A stretch of 64,000 nucleotides of DNA from Chondrus crispus (lineage: Eukaryota; Rhodophyta; Florideophyceae; Gigartinales; Gigartinaceae): NCBI RefSeq assembly GCF_000350225.1, contig NW_005178937.1, forward strand, positions 186,001-250,000, given 5' to 3'. Positions within the stretch are counted from its first letter, which is position 1. The number at the start of each line of letters is the position of its first letter. The position numbers were made by a program, and so were the translations under genes. The notes under the pieces were generated by a model. It did not search any database. It was given only the letters and a program-made list of their open reading frames with translations, and was not told the DNA's origin. Positions 62,467 to 64,000 of this stretch are shown here, one piece after another.

Positions 62467-64000
62467 TTACGTGCTAGTACACTCTCCAGGTGATCGAGGA
62501 GCGGTCCGAAGAATTTTTGTTAGCGTCTCGGCGTTTTGCAAATTTCTCTCATCGAGCAGTCTTCCGTGTGAGCTGTAGCGTTTGCACTCTTCAACTTTCT
62601 TTTCCAGAGCAAGCGCTTTCTCCTTGGCGTGCACAATTACGCTCTCCGGTACTCCAGCTATTTGTGCTACATTCAAGCCATAGCTCGAACTGGCAATACC
62701 CTGCGTCAACTTGTACAGTAACGTTATCTTGATTTGCTTCGTCCCTGCCGAATTGACTTGTCCCTCGCTTTCTGATTCTTTTAATTTCTCGACATCAGGA
62801 CATTCTCGGTAATCCATGTAGCATGCATCGAGCCGGCCGGGGAATAGGGCCTTCAACTTTGCGACCGCTGGATAGTGTGTGATAAAGAGCGACACGCATT
62901 TGATCTGTTCGACCAAATATGCTAGCGTCGCATACGCAATTGCTGTTCCGTCATGAGTCGATGTCCCCCTGCCTAATTCGTCAATGACCACAAGTGACTT
63001 TGACGATGCCGCACTCAAGATTCTTGAAGTTTCCGCTAGCTCTACCATTAAAGAGCTCATACCGCTTCCGATGGCATCCAGTGATCCCATTCTCGCGAAA
63101 ATAGAATCAAAAGGCGATAGCCACATGTCTTCGGCAGGTACGTAAGAGCCAATTTGAGCAAGGATGACGAGAAGCGCAGTCATTCTGGCGTAGGAAGACT
63201 TCCCTCCGTAGTTTGGGCCACTGACGACTAAACCAATTCTACCATGTACGTGAGAAAGCTCTACGTCATTCGGCACGTATCTATGACAGGACTGAAGAGT
63301 TTCTGCTAGCGGGTGACGAGCTTTCTTGGCTTTAATTCCCGCGACTTCGTCCTCAGATAATGATACTGTTGGTTTCGTATAGCCAGGAAGGTCTGCAACA
63401 GAGGCGAGGGCGGAAAAACAATCCAAATCAACGAGAGTTCTGATGACAACGCGAAGGGGCGATGCGACAGTTGTAAATAGCTCAAGATATGCTTTCCATG
63501 TTTGCCGCGAAAGTCCATCCCTAGTTTCACGTGCACATTGAACTTCTTCGTAGCCCTTTACCGCTTGTGGTGGTCTAAATCGCTTGACTGTTTTTGTCTG
63601 ACAAATCATGTGCCACGAGCGAGGAATCGATGAAACTTGAGACATGGGCACTTCCAGAAGATATTCTTCCTTAGCAACTTTCTTCCAGACCTTTGCGGAA
63701 ATCGAGTAATCCTTTCGTAATTTCCGTAGCAGTGCGTCCATGGCTTCGATTTTTGCGGCAACGGTACGATTCGCGTCAACCAACCTTTCGAGAGATCCGA
63801 CAAATGCAAAGAAGACATCGTCCTCCGAGGGCCGCTCAGAATTTAGAAACTTGGTTTCGAAGACATTGTGGTAGCGATTCTCAAGCGCAGCTGGGCGATT
63901 CAAGCATGACAAGAGCTTAGAGTTAAGTACCAGGCCGACTCTCGGTGTCCTGTAGAACATTCCTTGTAGCAAGGGAGGAAGCTCTGACAAGCTTCCCATA
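62467..64000 (-). CDS. MSH3: DNA mismatch-repair ATPase MSH3, C-terminal part (continues beyond the window)
   Basis: 510 residues in one uninterrupted exon running off the right edge. The lever/clamp helices come first, then the ATPase: Walker A SGPNYGGKSSYAR, the MSH motif FARMGSLDAIGSGMSSLMVE, Walker B VVIDELGRGTSTHDGTAIAY and the H-loop LFITHYPAVAKLKALFPG. It ends with the MSH3-like helix-turn-helix region LLYKLTQGIASSSYGLNVAQ IAGVP and a Lys-rich tail. The STHDG-x-AIAYATL...THYP wording and MDYRE segment fit MSH3 better than MSH2 or MSH6. With MSH2 it would form MutS-beta, which recognises insertion/deletion loops in the nucleus. The Walker A reads NYGG rather than the common NMGG. No break is visible. 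The stop is TAG at 62467-62469. Confidence 0.92.
   Translation of the reverse strand, partial: MGSLSELPPLLQGMFYRTPRVGLVLNSKLLSCLNRPAALENRYHNVFETKFLNSERPSEDDVFFAFVGSLERLVDANRTVAAKIEAMDALLRKLRKDYSISAKVWKKVAKEEYLLEVPMSQVSSIPRSWHMICQTKTVKRFRPPQAVKGYEEVQCARETRDGLSRQTWKAYLELFTTVASPLRVVIRTLVDLDCFSALASVADLPGYTKPTVSLSEDEVAGIKAKKARHPLAETLQSCHRYVPNDVELSHVHGRIGLVVSGPNYGGKSSYARMTALLVILAQIGSYVPAEDMWLSPFDSIFARMGSLDAIGSGMSSLMVELAETSRILSAASSKSLVVIDELGRGTSTHDGTAIAYATLAYLVEQIKCVSLFITHYPAVAKLKALFPGRLDACYMDYRECPDVEKLKESESEGQVNSAGTKQIKITLLYKLTQGIASSSYGLNVAQIAGVPESVIVHAKEKALALEKKVEECKRYSSHGRLLDERNLQNAETLTKILRTAPRSPGECTST

Noticed and set aside
1-64000. CRISPR arrays, tRNA, rRNA, bacterial operons or ribosome binding sites
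   Set aside because: No regularly spaced direct repeats with unique spacers, and no tRNA or rRNA signature were seen. Gene content is eukaryotic.

Overview
The window is eukaryotic nuclear DNA and most likely comes from a florideophyte red alga of the Chondrus type. That assignment is inference. It rests on compact genes with few introns, a mycosporine-like amino acid gene in which the demethyl-deoxygadusol synthase (MysA) is fused to the O-methyltransferase (MysB), a one-exon MSH3, and heavy loading with Ty3/gypsy chromoviruses. No plastid, mitochondrial or bacterial features were seen. Position 43403-43502 is a run of 100 N, an assembly gap.

Layout. 1-5339: element 1, a minus-strand Ty3/gypsy chromovirus that has lost gag and protease and carries a solo LTR (2472-3335) in its pol gene. 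5340-13698: element 2, a plus-strand chromovirus with gag, pol and chromodomain, several frameshifts, and a tandem-repeat tail. 13699-21665: element 3, plus strand, starting with an LTR of the same family as the solo LTR, followed by an unusual leader with repeated primer-binding-like segments; no 3' LTR was found. 21.7-24.6 kb: degenerate, purine-rich DNA and a dispersed repeat. 24.6-32.1 kb: an island of host-like genes, several broken: an unknown gene, a possible eIF3m-like gene, the mysA-mysB fusion with its N-terminus missing, a very acidic protein, and the C-terminal half of a phosphotransferase-fold kinase. 32.2-36.3 kb: a CACTA (TNP2-type) transposase remnant with a divergent basic ORF. 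38.1-50.1 kb: element 4, a third type of chromovirus, inserted into a Ty1/copia-like gag gene with a 5-bp target duplication. It carries a long antisense gene between pol and the 3' LTR.

50.8-56.0 kb: two DNA transposons side by side whose ends can be read directly. One is a Mutator-like element (10-bp target duplication) whose only large gene encodes a J-domain protein with a MuDR-like zinc-finger region. The other is a PIF/Harbinger element (3-bp target duplication) that itself contains a further inverted-repeat element. 56-64 kb: host genes, namely a Pro/Ser-rich membrane protein, a small secreted protein and the 3' part of MSH3.

The window records several rounds of nested insertion. Almost every transposon gene and several host genes carry stops or frameshifts, so most are probably dead copies, although some single-base breaks could be sequence errors. 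The observations most worth follow-up are the antisense gene of element 4, the J-domain Mutator element, and the broken and rearranged mysA-mysB locus.
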